In this document: piece by piece, positions 1 through 11,340 of the stretch
How the letters are laid out: each line of letters starts with the position of its first letter
How positions within the stretch are numbered: position 1 is the first letter of the stretch
Origin: Tetrastigma voinierianum
Taxonomy: Eukaryota; Streptophyta; Magnoliopsida; Vitales; Vitaceae
Assembly: GCA_016808115.1 (NCBI GenBank)
Contig: JAEQBH010000893.1
Coordinates: forward strand, 124,001 to 188,000
DNA: 64,000 bases
Direction: 5' to 3'
Notes under the pieces: model-generated
Seen by the model: only the letters and a program-made list of their open reading frames with translations
Databases searched by the model: none
Told to the model about the DNA's origin: nothing
Translations under genes and position numbers: made by a program

Positions 1-300
1 ACCACCTGAGGGCGAAGCCCGGTGGTTGGGATGAATCGATCGAGACGTGATGCTTGATCAAGTAGATCTCATAGACATGATTTTGACTGCCAGAGACAGT
101 AAAGCGCTCTGCCTTTATGTCGTTCTGATGTTTGATGAGGTGCGGCTTTATTGAAGGCTGACTGGGCCGTGGAGGCCATATTCTTCGCCAGCGAATCCAC
201 TGCTCAGGGCGAGCCGGTATGCAGGTCTAAGTAAGTGACGTGGCCCTCGGGGTAGGCCTCTTTGCAAGGCTTCAGCCCCTAGCCCAGGCGCACCTTATCA
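1..300. other. Unassigned GC-rich stretch at the left edge
   Basis: No open frame or retroelement motif is visible. It is clearly more GC-rich than the sequence to its right and holds short GGCC/GCGCC-rich words. It may be the rest of the H1 3' LTR (R-U5 side) or a different repeat inserted there. I found no convincing match to the corresponding part of the right-hand LTR (62.6-63.2 kb), so it stays unassigned. Confidence 0.4.
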
Positions 301-1125
301 TTGCTCACCAACTTTGCCTCTAAAAGCCTTTATCATAAAAGTTGGCTTCTTCATGTAACTTGGAATGATGATGTCGCAACATTGACCACGACATTGAAGA
401 TTTATTGTTACGACATTGCTTATGCTCTTTTATTGACTTAAATTGATGTCAAGAAATTGGAATTTCAATTTCATGACACTGCCATAATGTTGCGACATTA
501 GATTTTGATTTCACGACATTGCTAGAAAGTTAAGCTTGATGTCGCTATTTTATAATTGCAATGTTCGTGATGATGTTGCGACATCACTCAGATTTTCTAA
601 TTGGCTTTACCTGACGTCGCGACATTGAAAGTGTTATGTTGCGACATAAACCTGATGTCGCAACATTGAAATTGCTATGTCGCGACATGGTTTAGGTTTT
701 CAAGTTGGCTTTTGGATCATAGCGAAAGCATTGAGGAATGCAAATCGCGACATTGCTTAAAGGAATTAATCTTAGTATTTGTTCTTCTATAATGTGATGT
801 GACATTGGGGACAGAAATCGCGACAATGTCGCATTAGAACTTTTCTAGAAGGTGTCGCGACATTGATGTCGATGTCGACATTGAAGGATTTTCTTCTTTA
901 GAAATTTTTACATATTTACTCCCATTCTTTACATAAATTCAATTCATGCTTGTGAATATAAGTTTATCAATATTAAGGAATGTTAATTCAACCACAACCA
1001 GTAACATTCAGATTTTCAATTCAATCAATTCAACATATATTCATTGTATTGCAGAAATTTGCACACAACTATTCAACAAAGGGACAATGAAGCTACTATG
1101 CAATTTCTATCTCAGATAAATTACA
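301..1125 (-). repeat. H1 3' LTR, U3 part (Athila-like, minus strand)
   Basis: On the minus strand the LTR begins with TG at 1125 (TGTAATTT), directly after a purine-rich tract at 1126-1140. From there it runs leftward through an array of GTCGCGACATTG-type words. The same array type, in the same orientation, lies in the H1 5' LTR near the right edge (63.3-63.64 kb). This pairing is what identifies the two as LTRs of one element. The left limit is not resolved, and the LTR may extend past position 1. Confidence 0.6.
372..890. repeat. Palindrome array GTCGCGACATTG, H1 3' LTR
   Basis: About sixteen copies of an octamer related to GTCGCGAC, mostly followed by ATTG, lie about 20-50 bases apart. 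Three are perfect palindromes (near 617, 685 and 852). The others mostly differ by a C-to-T or G-to-A change at a CpG (GTTGCGAC, GTCGCAAC and similar). Position in the U3 part of the LTR suggests a promoter-side role; the function is inference. Confidence 0.85.
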
Positions 1126-1140
1126 CTCCCCTAAACTTAG
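1126..1140 (-). promoter_or_regulatory. H1 polypurine tract
   Basis: On the minus strand this reads as a purine-rich run (AAGTTTAGGGGAG) ending at the TG that opens the 3' LTR. In LTR elements this is where plus-strand DNA synthesis is primed. The similar tract of H2 (GTTTGGAGGAATT before TGATGAG at 53661) supports the call. Confidence 0.6.
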
Positions 1141-1545
1141 CTATGCATCATTTTCAAAGAATAAGTAAATGAAGTAGACTCCCCTTTGTAGTCAACTCGG
1201 CATAACTCAATTTGGTTGGAGATGCTTCAAAGATGACCTTCATATCCTTATGACTTCATTATCTTTGAATTTGGAAACAGAATTGTGATTAAATAAATTA
1301 CCAAATAAATTCTAACAGAAACTACTTAACTTCTAGACTATTCCAAACACCTTGATTAAAACCAAATCACACTAAGAAAATGAAATTGGCAGGTTGCTCG
1401 ATGATTTGCTCGTTTTATGTCTTCTATTCAGGTGTGTGATGTTCTCATTTTAAGCAATTCCTGTGATCATCTTCAAATCTGGGACTTTTCTTCAATTGGT
1501 CTACTTTCCAAGTAATGCTTAAGCCTTTGACCATTCAATTTGAAT

Positions 1546-2560
1546 TCATCTCCAGAATTGGTTTTTAGTGTCAATGCTCAAAGGGATTCTCTGACTGTGT
1601 AGGACCACTCCACGCCGGCAGGATTTTCTGGAAAAGTTTTGGCGGGATTGTACAATGGGACTAGCTATCCTACTCTTGAACTCTTTCCTCATAATCTTAT
1701 CATGCCACTTTAGTCTCTTGTCTTTGTAAGATTCTAGCATTATCAGGGGAGGCTTTATTTCTCGGCTCTTCCTAGTTCATTCATTTTGGAGTAGTCTCTT
1801 CTCTTCTTGACTTTGAAATCCATGACTCAATTTCTTGATAGCCCACATGACTTTATATTCAATCTTAGAGAAGATGAAAGATTTTCAAATACTATCCCTA
1901 TGGGGACATTCCAATGAGATTTATAAAAGAAAGCCGAGTCACATGACCCACGATTGCATCATCTATAGATTAATGACAGTCTTTCTGTGATCACGCACTA
2001 TCTTTTCAGTATGTTCTTTATCTTATATTTGGATATTTCTTATCCATTTATTGAGGGGTGATATTGATCCATAACATATTTGATTCATATACGCATCATG
2101 AGTTTTGCTGACAATTTGTTTGCAAAATGGCTCCCTCATCATTGATGATTGTCATGGGGGCTCCCAGTCTACTCAAGATATTCCTTATATAAACCACTCT
2201 GTTGGCACAATTCCAGCCAGATAAGCTATAACTTCACCATTTGGATACATAATTCCTGACCTAGAAGAATGTATTGATTTCCAAATAAGGATGGGAAAGG
2301 TCATATAGTCTATCACAAAAATCTTGCACCACGGGATTCCTAAGGGGCATCTCATTTCTTTGTTTATATTGCCCATTCTCACAACATCTATCCTGATATT
2401 TAACCCATTCGGCATAGTCTCTACGAATATAGTAAACGATGGCTAATTGGAATTTTCTAGGTTTGTTCTCTCTCCTGTAAGTATCCTCCATGTGGTGATG
2501 CATGGCGTTTATCAGATTATTCCACTTTGCTCATTTACGGCACATCTTATGATGATCAGA
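1546..2560 (-). pseudogene. H1 integrase, decayed
   Basis: This minus-strand region, broken by stops and frameshifts, matches the Athila-type integrase in order. A degenerate zinc-binding segment lies near 2.40-2.50 kb (HHHMED, then the remnant DRCCENGQYKQRNEMP where the family has paired cysteines). The catalytic core keeps an aspartate in the NDEG stretch near 2.14 kb. The C-terminal basic region (YKDKRLKWHDK) lies at about 1.68-1.73 kb. It would join cDNA ends to target DNA in the nucleus. It follows RNase H and precedes the 3' LTR, as expected for gypsy order. The core is too damaged to be active. Family assignment is solid because the intact-order homologue in H2 (47.85-48.9 kb) shows the same words. 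Confidence 0.8.
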
Positions 2561-2594
2561 TCTATCGCTCTTAACAATAGTTAGATTAAATCCC

Positions 2595-2595
<1 letters not shown>

Positions 2596-2668
<73 letters not shown>
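2596..2668. repeat. (TA)n microsatellite
   Basis: About 36 uninterrupted TA dinucleotides, followed by a short CT run. They lie inside the H1 pol region where the RNase H-integrase linker should be, so they arose after H1 inserted. Length in the assembly may be imprecise. Confidence 0.97.
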
Positions 2669-2669
<1 letters not shown>

Positions 2670-2670
<1 letters not shown>

Positions 2671-3658
2671 TTCTCTCTCTCCTAACGTCGGCTCTCGAAG
2701 CTTTCTTCCTCTTTTGGTAATTTGAAATATGGTGGCATGATTATAATTTAAATAATTACTTGATCTCGGCTTTGAGATGGGTGGATGACACTGAAAAAAT
2801 TTGTAACTCATGTCGGGAGATTTTCTTATTTTGTTCTTCTTCCTCTTTAGTAGGTTTTCCATTCTTGACCAGTGATCGGCTATCACATTGTCACTTCCTT
2901 CTTGTCCTTGATTTCTAAATCAAATTCTTGCGTGATAGCACCACGGTCAGTCTTGGTTTGGCATATTTCTTTTGCCATTGAATGTAGTCTTTGCATGATC
3001 TGCTGCGTATGATGACATGGGATACAAAATGAGTCTGCCGATTTTCACGAAGCGAAACACCATTGCTAGCATCTCCTTTCTACATAGTTCGAGTAGTTCT
3101 CTTATTCCTCATTGAAAGTTTTCTTTGGCATAGTATGTTACTATTTGAAAATTTTCTGTTTTATCAGCTATCCCATTGCATAGTCACCTAACATCGCATG
3201 ATTTCAAACTTTGTTTCCAGTCTGGGTATTTGTATGATGGGACTATAATAAATGTTCACAATTTCTTAGGTAAGCTTGCATAATTCGCCGAAGTCAAACT
3301 TGCATCCTTTTCCAGTAGATGCATAGTAGTGGAAATTTTGGGAGACCGCCTCGTCTTACAAAATCCGACATGTCTTAGAATTTCTTATCCCTTTCACGGG
3401 TGTAGGTGGCGATGGGGATTTATGACATACGCCTTAGGCTTGGTTAACTTCTAGCCCGTGCAGAAATTTTATTGCCTCGAGTCAATTCCTTTTCTGTGAA
3501 ACAACATTTCGATTGAGACTAAATTCTTGTCTTGCACCTTTAAATCTGATCTCTACTAAATTTTTTGACAGTGCTCAAGAGTGGATCATATACAGATAAG
3601 CCATCCATAAAAATCTCCAGAGCCTCCTCCACTAAATCTGAAAAGATGGACATCATAC
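2670..3658 (-). pseudogene. H1 RT C-terminal half and RNase H, split by H2
   Basis: Read on the minus strand from 3658 downward, the region opens in the middle of reverse transcriptase with MMSIFSDLVEEALEIFMDG, the segment around the catalytic Y/F-x-D-D box. The second catalytic aspartate is replaced by glycine (FMDG, about 3599-3610). The connection region (DFSK.SKPLC.LLEKDA equivalent) follows near 3.3-3.4 kb. RNase H ends with the KKE..NVIADHWSR segment near 2.86-2.92 kb. Stops and frameshifts are frequent. The N-terminal half of this RT lies at 56213-56800; the split point coincides with the first base of H2. The enzyme would copy element RNA into cDNA in cytoplasmic particles; this copy is dead. 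Confidence 0.85.
3654..3658. other. Target-site duplication of H2, left copy (CATAC)
   Basis: CATAC lies immediately left of the TGATGAG that opens the H2 5' LTR. On the right, the H2 3' LTR runs into (CA)TAC at 56208-56212 followed by ACCTTTGG. The CA of the LTR end and of the duplication appear to be merged, leaving an imperfect right copy. The original target CATACACC is the H1 RT sequence. Confidence 0.7.
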
Positions 3659-3939
3659 TGATGAGTAAAAAACTCATTGGATTTTTAATCCATTTTTACG
3701 ATTATATTACTAATATAAATCTTTGTTTGTTCATGTCACGAACATAGATGGCCCCTCGAATTTAATTTCTGAGAAAATTCTGACTATAATTAAAAATACA
3801 GTAAGAGCAGGGAAGAAACGGGTCTAATAGAGGGGATGAGATGTGGCGAGAAGGATGAATGTGTGAGGAACTCTTCGATTCGAGTTATTTTAAGTCCACG
3901 ACACCTTAAGACTAGTCTTGAGTGAGAAAGGGAGGGCTG

Positions 3940-4930
3940 CATCAAGCTAAGTCGCGACAGGAAAGTGAGGATGCGACCATAAATATCAAAGCACCCGACA
4001 GTAAGGCGATGGTGACGAGGAAGGCTCAACGCGCGGGAGCCGGAAGGAACATTCGAGGAAGAATAGTGAAGTCACGACAGGTTGAGGTCGCGGTGTCAAA
4101 TGAAGATAACGGTCGCAACATAAACTTGAAAGTCATAGCGTTGATCTGTTGATGGTAATTTGGGGTCTGCGCTAGAGCCCGAGGTTGCAACTAGTTTTTA
4201 ATTGGGAACATTCAACGCCGAGTCATGACGTGCTTCAGTCATAACATGAGCGGCCCCAGAGGTCTCACATGATGATTTTAAGGTTGGCGACTAAGGCGTG
4301 AATTGGAAAGACCAAAGGAAGTTGCGATGGTGTGAGATTCGCGACATGAAGCCCGAGGACCGGCGAAGTCACAACGAAATTTGAAGTTGAGCCCGATCTA
4401 TTGGTGAGACCTCGAGGAGTGTGACGATCATTGGAGTCGCGACACGAAGAAATCTTGAGTCGAAAGTCAGTCAGCGACTACATTTATGTTGGGACATGAA
4501 ACCAGCTAGAAAAAGACCAGTGTGAGGTCGCGACACGGAATAGAAGGCTGGGCGAAAATGGTTGCGGTAAATTAGGGTTGTGACGGGAAGGAAAGCAGGG
4601 AATATCGGTGGGATTGCAACTGGTTCCTCAGTAGCGACCTTGAATGCAGCCAGAGAAAGAAGTCGTGACCTGGGCGGGGTAGGTGGCAGCATGATGTGTG
4701 TGACCTGAGGTGAGATCATGAGCGAGAATCTTTGACTAGAAAAGTGTGACGCTGGAACTGGAAGTGGTGGCGATAGAAGTGTGGTGCGGCACAAGTGAAG
4801 TCCGCGGCGTGGGATGTGTGAATTTAAAGGCGGATCGTGACGTGGAGCGTAGTCGCGACATCGACTCTGACAACATAGTCGACAAAGTTGTGAAATTTGT
4901 AATTGATGTCGCGACCATTAATCCGGCGAC
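3940..4930. repeat. Palindrome array GTCGCGAC, H2 5' LTR
   Basis: A degenerate array of GTCGCGAC-related words in U3. About five perfect octamers are visible (near 3951, 4436, 4527, 4852 and 4909); the rest read GTCACGAC, GTCACAAC, GTTGCGAT and the like. The 3' LTR copy (53.84-54.83 kb) keeps about twice as many perfect units, so this copy has lost more. It ends about 170 bases upstream of a TATA box. Confidence 0.8.
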
Positions 4931-5100
4931 TCTGAGAATCGAAATCGCAACTAAAGATGCCGGATGCATATTTACGAACAAATGCGGATAAGGAAAATCA
5001 AGTCGTGAAACTCCATCTTGAGATCGTGACACGAGAACTATGAGCCCAGGCCTTTCTTTTAGGAAATCCACTGGGACTGGGTCAGATTGATTACAGTGAT

Positions 5101-5108
5101 TATAAATA
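5101..5108 (+). promoter_or_regulatory. Predicted TATA box of H2 5' LTR
   Basis: TATAAATA follows the palindrome array and precedes a pyrimidine-rich stretch (about 5.19-5.22 kb), the order expected for U3 to R in a plant LTR. The matching segment is missing from the 3' LTR copy near 54.84 kb, so only this copy retains the box. Confidence 0.6.
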
Positions 5109-6543
5109 GCCTTTATAAGTTTTAATCAAAGTAGCCGTCTTAAAAAACCAGGGGCGGGAAGGAGAAGGACTCTTTGTATATTTTAGAATAGATTTACTCT
5201 TCTTCTTTTCTTTTATTTTCTTTTGGATGCGAACAGGTGGCTGTGTAGACGTTGAAGAAATTGGTTTGATTCACGATTTTGTGCAGTGCGCACGAGAATT
5301 AGCAGTGCGGACAATTTTAGGTCGTTTATTCTCAATTTATTGCGATTACGATTGGGTGTATGAACGATGATCCATCATGGGTTAGCGATCACGGTCATTT
5401 AGAACCACGGCTTAACAGATTGGATTCTGGGTGATTCTGATCTTACACGAATTTAGAGAGAAGTTCTTGGATTGGAATTTATTTTGAGATTGATGTTGTT
5501 CTTGAATCGTCGGTTGATAGTAGTACCTGTGCCATTTCAAGGATTGTTTTCTGCTGATTTCGGGGGTTTCTAGTGACGAGAGGATGGGTTGCACGGAAGC
5601 TTAGGACCTTCCATGTGGGTATGATAGACTACCATTGAAGAGTTACTAAGCTCTGATAGTTCACCTCGATAAATTCCCTTCCTCATAATTGAGGAGTGTT
5701 GGGAGAATTTATTATCAGTTTAAATATTGGGAGACTTCACGCCTCTGGGGAGACTGCAACCCATGTTAAGCGGGGGAAATCCTAATCGAAGAGGAAGGAC
5801 CATTAGATTTAAAGAATGGAGCCATCAATTTGGAGTTTGTAGGAAGTTTTACGTGGCAACCGAAGGAATGAGGAGATGCAGTCTAAATGAGTGTGAGTAT
5901 TGAGAAGAAAAATACGAGATCTTGTAAGAAGGTAAAAATACAAGTAAATTGGTTAGATCCCTTGTCTTCCAGGGAAAGCGGGGTCTCTGACCGGTGAATA
6001 TGGAAGAAATCCAATTGCATTGTTAGGCATCTTGGACAAATCCACATCCAGTGACGAGCAGAGTAATCGTTTTAATGCGGGAATTGAGGCATTTCAATTA
6101 CCTCATGATGGTGTTCATTTCTCACGGAGATTTAATTCGCGGTCGAGTGTTTTTGTTCTTTGTTTTTACGTTGGTATGGCTGTTTATTGTTTCCTTTTAT
6201 ACCTCTGTGTATCATCTGGGACTATTATCTTAAGATTAAACCATTTTCATCTTAGGTCCCAGTCTGGTGTGGACCTTAAGTAGTTAAGGGTGAATTGATT
6301 CTGATTCTTGTCGATCTCTATGAGAATGAAATCATGCGGACATATCTAGATTTTACTACTTATGTGACATGCATACGATGTCATAGATATGAAACCAATT
6401 TTAAAATCCACAGACATAAAGAAATTTTGTTAAATTTAAGTAGATTTTATTCAGGTTTGACACTCGTTTACAAGGAGAGTGTAAGAACTCATATAACATA
6501 TTAATTAAGTTTTAAGTCTATATGTCAAAGGACAAACAAGTTT

Positions 6544-6563
6544 ATGCTTAGATTCTTGAGGAT
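6544..6563 (+). promoter_or_regulatory. H2 primer-binding site, degenerate
   Basis: By alignment with H1, where TGGCGCCATTGCCAGGGATT follows the LTR, the equivalent H2 bases are TGCTTAGATTCTTGAGGATT. Only the ends match. The leader just after it (GATTAATATT..AAAGAG..AATTTGGAC, 6.58-6.64 kb) matches the H1 leader, which fixes the position. Confidence 0.5.
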
Positions 6564-6728
6564 TAGTGGAAGGATTAGAATAGATTAATATTACGACAAA
6601 GAGGGAAATGCTAATTTGGACTTTTACAAGCGATGATTGTGTTTATTGATCTTTTAGAGAGCTAATTGAAAATATTTATAGTTCAACGATTATTAATCTA
6701 AATGTATTTGATTTCGGGAGGTTCTTTA

Positions 6729-7025
6729 ATGCACGGGGCCGAGGCTGACGGACCTGTTGATGAATCTGAGTTGGAACCGACGCTGGGGACAGGAAGGTGC
6801 TTGGGCGGGAAAAAGCAACCGTGGCCGAGATGAAAAAATTGCGGACGGTTAGACGAGGGGACAACCCAACGGCAAGGCCTCGATGCATGACCACAATGGA
6901 GGAGATTTACGAGGCATCATCAGCAAAATACTCGTGATTGGAAACTGACCTATTGGCAGATGCCTAATAACTTTGGGCCCGAAACTGGCGCCGATCGCGA
7001 TGGTGTAGAATCGGTTTACTAGCCA
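6729..7025 (+). pseudogene. H2 gag, N-terminal part, cut by H3
   Basis: The ATG at 6729 is the homologue of the H1 gag start (MHRKPEA at 59332 minus strand): the bases before it align (GATTTCGGGAGG with CATTTCAGGAAT). A remnant of the conserved Athila motif (A-x-N-F-E-L-K-P-x-L-I-x-M-V-Q) is readable near 6.96-7.01 kb as AxNFGPETGADRDGV. The frame is broken by stops. It breaks off at about 7025 and resumes at 43940 with the G-G-P-x-x-P-N-E-H equivalent, where H3 ends. Gag would form the particle shell; this one cannot. Confidence 0.65.
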
Positions 7026-7720
7026 TGGACGAGGGCCCTATAGGCACAGTTTTGTCACTCGACACTTGCTTGCATTTATCCTATGGGTGTCACACTACCC
7101 ATTGTTCTCATATAGCATCGTTAGGGCCTTTTAGGCTTAGTCGGTCTCCAATCCTCAGGTGGGTTGGTATGTGGTCCTTTGAGTGCATACGTAGTTCACT
7201 TTGAGGTGTCATTGGAATTAATAGATTAATGTCTCGTCGTGCCATAGGGAAGCAAGTGGGCCCCCCAAGGAGTTTGGCTAAATCGATTTTTATTGGGTAT
7301 GTCGAATTGTAGGAGCACTTGGAGACATTTGATCATATCTCCCTCATCAGACTGGAATTGGCGCCGTTTCTTTTTGATTCCTTACTCGTTGAGGAAGTAT
7401 CGAAAGAACTGAGAATTTTAATGGCCGGATCGACCGGTTGGAACGGATTCTTGACTCGATTGATTTCAATTAAAGTTCATTACTAGGCAGTTGAATTAAG
7501 ACACTAAGGCTTGTTTTGGTCATATCTCCATCAAGCGGACTTGGAATCGACCGTTTCGGGCTCTTATTCTTGAGGAATATTCTCCTCCAAAATTTCAAAC
7601 TTTTCTTAATCGGATTGACCGGGTTAGGGTATGCGGCCGGTCATCAGTGCTTTGCGTGGGCGCTAATTTTTGTGATTTTGGGCGAATCCTATATGGATGC
7701 GGGCCGCTAGGCCCTATATC
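7026..7720 (+). repeat. H3 5' LTR, first segment
   Basis: This matches 41447-42145 of the 3' LTR: TTTTGTCACTC, CTATGGGTGTCACACTACCC, GGTTGGTATGTGGTCC, GCTAATTTTTGTGATTTTGG and so on. The first 25 bases are degraded, so the start is good to about 15 bases. The segment ends in ATATC, where H5 inserted; it continues at 17900. Confidence 0.85.
7716..7720. other. Target-site duplication of H5, left copy (ATATC)
   Basis: ATATC at 7716-7720 is repeated at 17900-17904, directly flanking TGAAAGG...GTTACA. The uninterrupted site in the H3 3' LTR reads CCCCATATCAGTCCTAGG (about 42130). This exact pair gives the H5 ends to the base. Confidence 0.95.
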
Positions 7721-10514
7721 TGAAAGGATCCCGACGGATTAACCTCATGAACGGGGACACTCTGCACTCCGATGGATATAGAGACTTTCCTCAAAGCGGT
7801 CAAATAAAATCCATGGGTGAACCCCTTTAATCATATTTATATCTTTAGAAAATAATGCGGGCGAAATGATATTTTTCTTTCTTTCAAAACATGGATTTTT
7901 GTAAAAATTGGCGAGGATTTCCTCTTTGTTTCGGACTTTCCCAAATTTACAAAACCTCTGAAACATTTAAAAACACTTCTAATTTTCAATCCTCCTTTCA
8001 ACTACTCAGCTTAGTTTGGGACTATAGTCTGATTTGATCAAACACAATATATACATACATTTATTCACTTGAATCAATAAGTGACTGGATATGTGATTCA
8101 TGCATTTTATCGGAAGATTTGGGCTTGAAGTGGACAAGTAGGCCAGCCTGCGTGCCTGATCAGCGAGGATCGAAGCCCGTGTAGTTCATTTCAACTTTAT
8201 ACATGTACTGCCTCTTGTAACAAAATATTCAGCATATCTAGTATCTGAGAATTATATATCTGATGAAATCAGTCGTCTCCTTGATATTAGGCTGACTCAA
8301 CTATGAGGGATGCTCCTGCGCACTATCTCGGGTCTTCAGTATTTTTTGAAACATATGGAAAAAGAATGACTAAAGGGCGTTGAGATGTACATTTTCATTA
8401 AAATAACATTTGATTATATATCTAAGAAATAAATACTTATCGATTAAAATCAATTTATGCCTTAAACTTTCTTTCTTTCTTTATTTCTTTCTTTACGATG
8501 GAACCGGGGGGATAAACACAGAAACGGTTCAGAATGCGGTGAGGATCTCATTCAGTCATAACCACTACGGCTGTGGAGAAACTCACGTTTTTATGAAGGT
8601 TCGATCCGCCAGCGTTTATCCGATGTAAGGATATTACTCTGAAACACATATTTCCACTCCCTCAGTTAGTAACCTATAACTTTACCCTCTAAATCCCTTG
8701 CGCTTAAAGTACCTCTGTGATATCGATCCTTATAGTCATAGAGTTAGGGTAACCATCGTTAAAACATTTCTTGAAATACATTTATAAATCCATTTAAATC
8801 GCTTTACTTTATCGATAAAACACATATTATTCTTTACACATTTTAAACTTTCATAATACCTTAACATATACATACATATTTAATATACACTTTCAATATA
8901 TATATTGATGCAAAGATAAAGCATTTTCATATGCCTTAACATTTACATAAACATTTCCATTAAACTTCAGGTTGCATTAAAACCATTAAATTTTAAAGCT
9001 TCCGATTTCAAATATCATTTTCCTCCACGAGTTCAGGTCGATCCACTTGCTTCCGTTGAGTTCCGTTTCCCATGATAGTCCTTTTCCTTTTTTCAATAAA
9101 CCACATTCCATGAACCATAGGTTCCATATATAATCCCACCATATACACTCCATTCCTATATTCTTATTCTTTAGGAATCTATTTGCTGGAATTGGAATCA
9201 ATCCCATCGGATCATCCCAACTAAAGTTATGGCATTTTCATGCCAACTAGTCAATTTATCTATTACACTAAGGACAGTTTGTATTACTCATTTTTTTTCC
9301 AGGGTCTTAACTTCATATTTGACATTATCTCTTTGTACTATTTTAAAGTTAAGGTGCTAAGGGTTCTTCTCAAATTTGAATCACCCAAATCGGATCACCG
9401 AAACTCGAGTTACGTCCTAAACACCCGGGGTTAATCTATGTTCAAAAGCTGAACCAGGAATTGGCTTGCACATAGCCCCAATTTGAGTGAATTTTTAGGC
9501 CACTTATAATCCAGGAATTGTGATGCTATTTATATGTTTGATTCTCCTTGAAGTCTATTTTAACCAAAACTTGAATCCACTCCAAATCAAGATCAAGCTA
9601 AGCAATTATGGTCAAAATACGAAAACTGGTCGAAATATTTCCTATCTTGAGACAGTCCTTGAATTTTTTCGAGTGTGTTTTGCTTCATTTCATATTTTCC
9701 ATCCAATTCAACTCTATAGTCCATATACACTTCAAAAAAACCATTTCATTTCATCTTGACATCTCTTTTCTATTCAAATCTCTTTCACTACTTATCTTCT
9801 TTCAAAACCTTCCAATGAATTTCTCCCGATACCGTAATATGGGTTATGGCCATCTCGACTTTAAATATGATAGTGGTTTGGGTTTCTTCTAAACCCTAAC
9901 TCCAATTACTCTCATTTACCCATGAATCCAATTTAAGAGAGGATTCATAACTATCATGTACCATGGGTTTACCACCCTATTTTCAAAAATCCAAGGGTAG
10001 GATGCAATTCTATCAAAACCCTAACTGGAGATAAGCTATTAACCATACAAAGACTTAAATTCCATAGATCCATACTAAAGGTCATAGTTCCATACTGTGT
10101 TTGGGCTTGGCTTCTCTTCTCTTCCTCTTCCTCTTCCTCTTCCTCTTCCTCTTCTTCTCTTTCCTCTTCTCTTAACTTCCAGAAGCAGGTATGGCTCTCT
10201 TGTTTGGGAGACAAAATGAGTTATTTGTCTCATCGCACTAATCTTTAACTTTATTTTATTTACCTTTTTGTCCTCCATCAGCACACCTGGTAATTGCACT
10301 TCAATTTATTAAATTTCTATTTTGGCATCCCATGTTTTCATCTTATTCCATAATAACATATGACCTTATTGTTTTATGTCCTAAAGTGGTAAATTACCAC
10401 TTTACCCTTGTTTCTATTATTAATTCCAGGTTTCTCATTTTAGTTTCCGAAAATTCATTTAGCACAATATACCCTACACACAAGTCAGCGCTAGGGTATA
10501 TTTCGAGTGTTACA
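7721..10514 (-). repeat. H5 3' LTR
   Basis: 2794 bases, TG...CA on both strands, matching 15056-17899 throughout. Shared landmarks are GGATTAACCTCATGAAC, the CTTTCTTTCTTTATTTCTTT run, the CATACATATTTAATATAC stretch and the terminal AGGGTATATTTCG. AT-rich parts are nearly identical, while GC-rich parts differ by many short indels. Confidence 0.95.
10111..10172. repeat. CTTCCT-type microsatellite in H5 3' LTR
   Basis: A run of CTTCCT and CTTCT units. The 5' LTR has the equivalent pyrimidine tract at 17484-17552, and the solo LTR at 60.82-60.92 kb has its purine complement, so the tract is an old part of this LTR family. The number of units differs in each copy. Confidence 0.9.
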
Positions 10515-10531
10515 ACTCTCCTCATATAAAA
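10515..10531 (-). promoter_or_regulatory. H5 polypurine tract
   Basis: On the minus strand ATGAGGAGAGT ends at the TG of the 3' LTR. It is preceded by a conserved AGGACGAAATTTTAT context typical of chromovirus 3' ends. Confidence 0.7.
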
Positions 10532-10549
10532 TTTCGTCCTGAAATTAAA

Positions 10550-11340
10550 ACATTCGTACTGAATCGAAAAGAGATGGGGATAATGCCTCTTCATACGCCA
10601 TGTGCTCCCCCATGTAGCTTCTTTTACTGTATGACTCCTCCATAATACCTTCACCAGCAAAATAGTCTTGTTGCGCATAACTTGCTCTCTACGATCGAGA
10701 ATCTGCACTGGTTCCTCTTCGTATGTCAAATTCTCCCGTATTTCCACTGGTTGCTCTGTCAATACATGTGAAGGGTCTGGTATATACTTGCAGAGTATAG
10801 AAACATGGAAGACATCGTGAATGCGATCGAGGTCAGATGGCAACTCCAATCGATATGCCACCTCTCAATCCTCTCAACAATCTGTATGTGATATATCGTG
10901 GACTCGGCTTTCCACGTTCCAAATCTTAGTACGCCCTTCCATGGGGAAATCCTCAAAAATACCATATCCCCTACCTCGAACTCTAGGTCCTTACGGCGAT
11001 TGTCCGCATAACTTTTCTGTCGGTCTTGTGCAATTTTCAGTCTATCCCTTATAACTTTGATCTTATCACAGAAGCCACTTGAACCAGGACCTCTTAATTT
11101 CCTTTCACCTACCTCGTCCTTGAGGCCCGGAGTTCGACATTTTAAGTCCATAAAGAGCTTCATAAGGGGCCGCCACCAATACTGGTATGATAAGCTGTTG
11201 TGTGTCACAAACTTTCCATTAGGGGTAGATGGGTGTCGGCTACCCTCAAACTCCATAACACATGCCCTAAGCATATCCTCTAAAGTCTGTATAGTCCTCT
11301 CAGATTGGCCATTCGTCTGTGGATGAAAAGTGAATCTTGA
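10550..11340 (-). pseudogene. H5 integrase C-terminal part and chromodomain
   Basis: The minus strand holds the end of the integrase core (HPQTNGQSERTIQ, with the catalytic glutamate kept, near 11.27-11.33 kb). The basic linker follows (DRQKSYADNRRKDLEFEVGD, about 10.94-11.02 kb), then the segment leading to VFHVS. A chromodomain lies at about 10.57-10.74 kb (EEPVQILDRREQVMRNKTI, then W..HTVKEATW). The chromodomain would bind marked nucleosomes and steer insertion to heterochromatin. A long open stretch (10394-10861) covers this part and reads through into the LTR because the stop is lost. Frameshifts separate the pieces, so no full protein can form. Confidence 0.88.

Larger units (their letters stand above)
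3659..6543 (+). repeat. H2 5' LTR
   Basis: It starts TGATGAGT and matches the 3' LTR at 53661-56209 from end to end: the same order of GTCGCGAC words, the purine stretch AGTGAGAAAGGGAGGG, the Y-rich block near 5.2 kb and the GGAGAGTGTAAG motif near the end. Length is about 2.9 kb against 2.55 kb for the 3' copy. Many small indels separate the two, concentrated in GC-rich parts. Confidence 0.88.

Noticed and set aside
6984..7006. TGGCGCC at about 6986 as the H2 primer-binding site
   Set aside because: Alignment with H1 shows this lies in the gag coding region (the A-N-N-F-E-L-K-P motif). The leader homology places the real PBS near 6544.
9969..10299. Glu/Arg repeat proteins on the minus strand
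   Set aside because: These are translations of the CTTCCT microsatellite in the H5 LTR.
10394..10861. A 155-residue intact gene on the minus strand
   Set aside because: It is the chromodomain end of H5 running past a lost stop into the LTR, not an independent gene.
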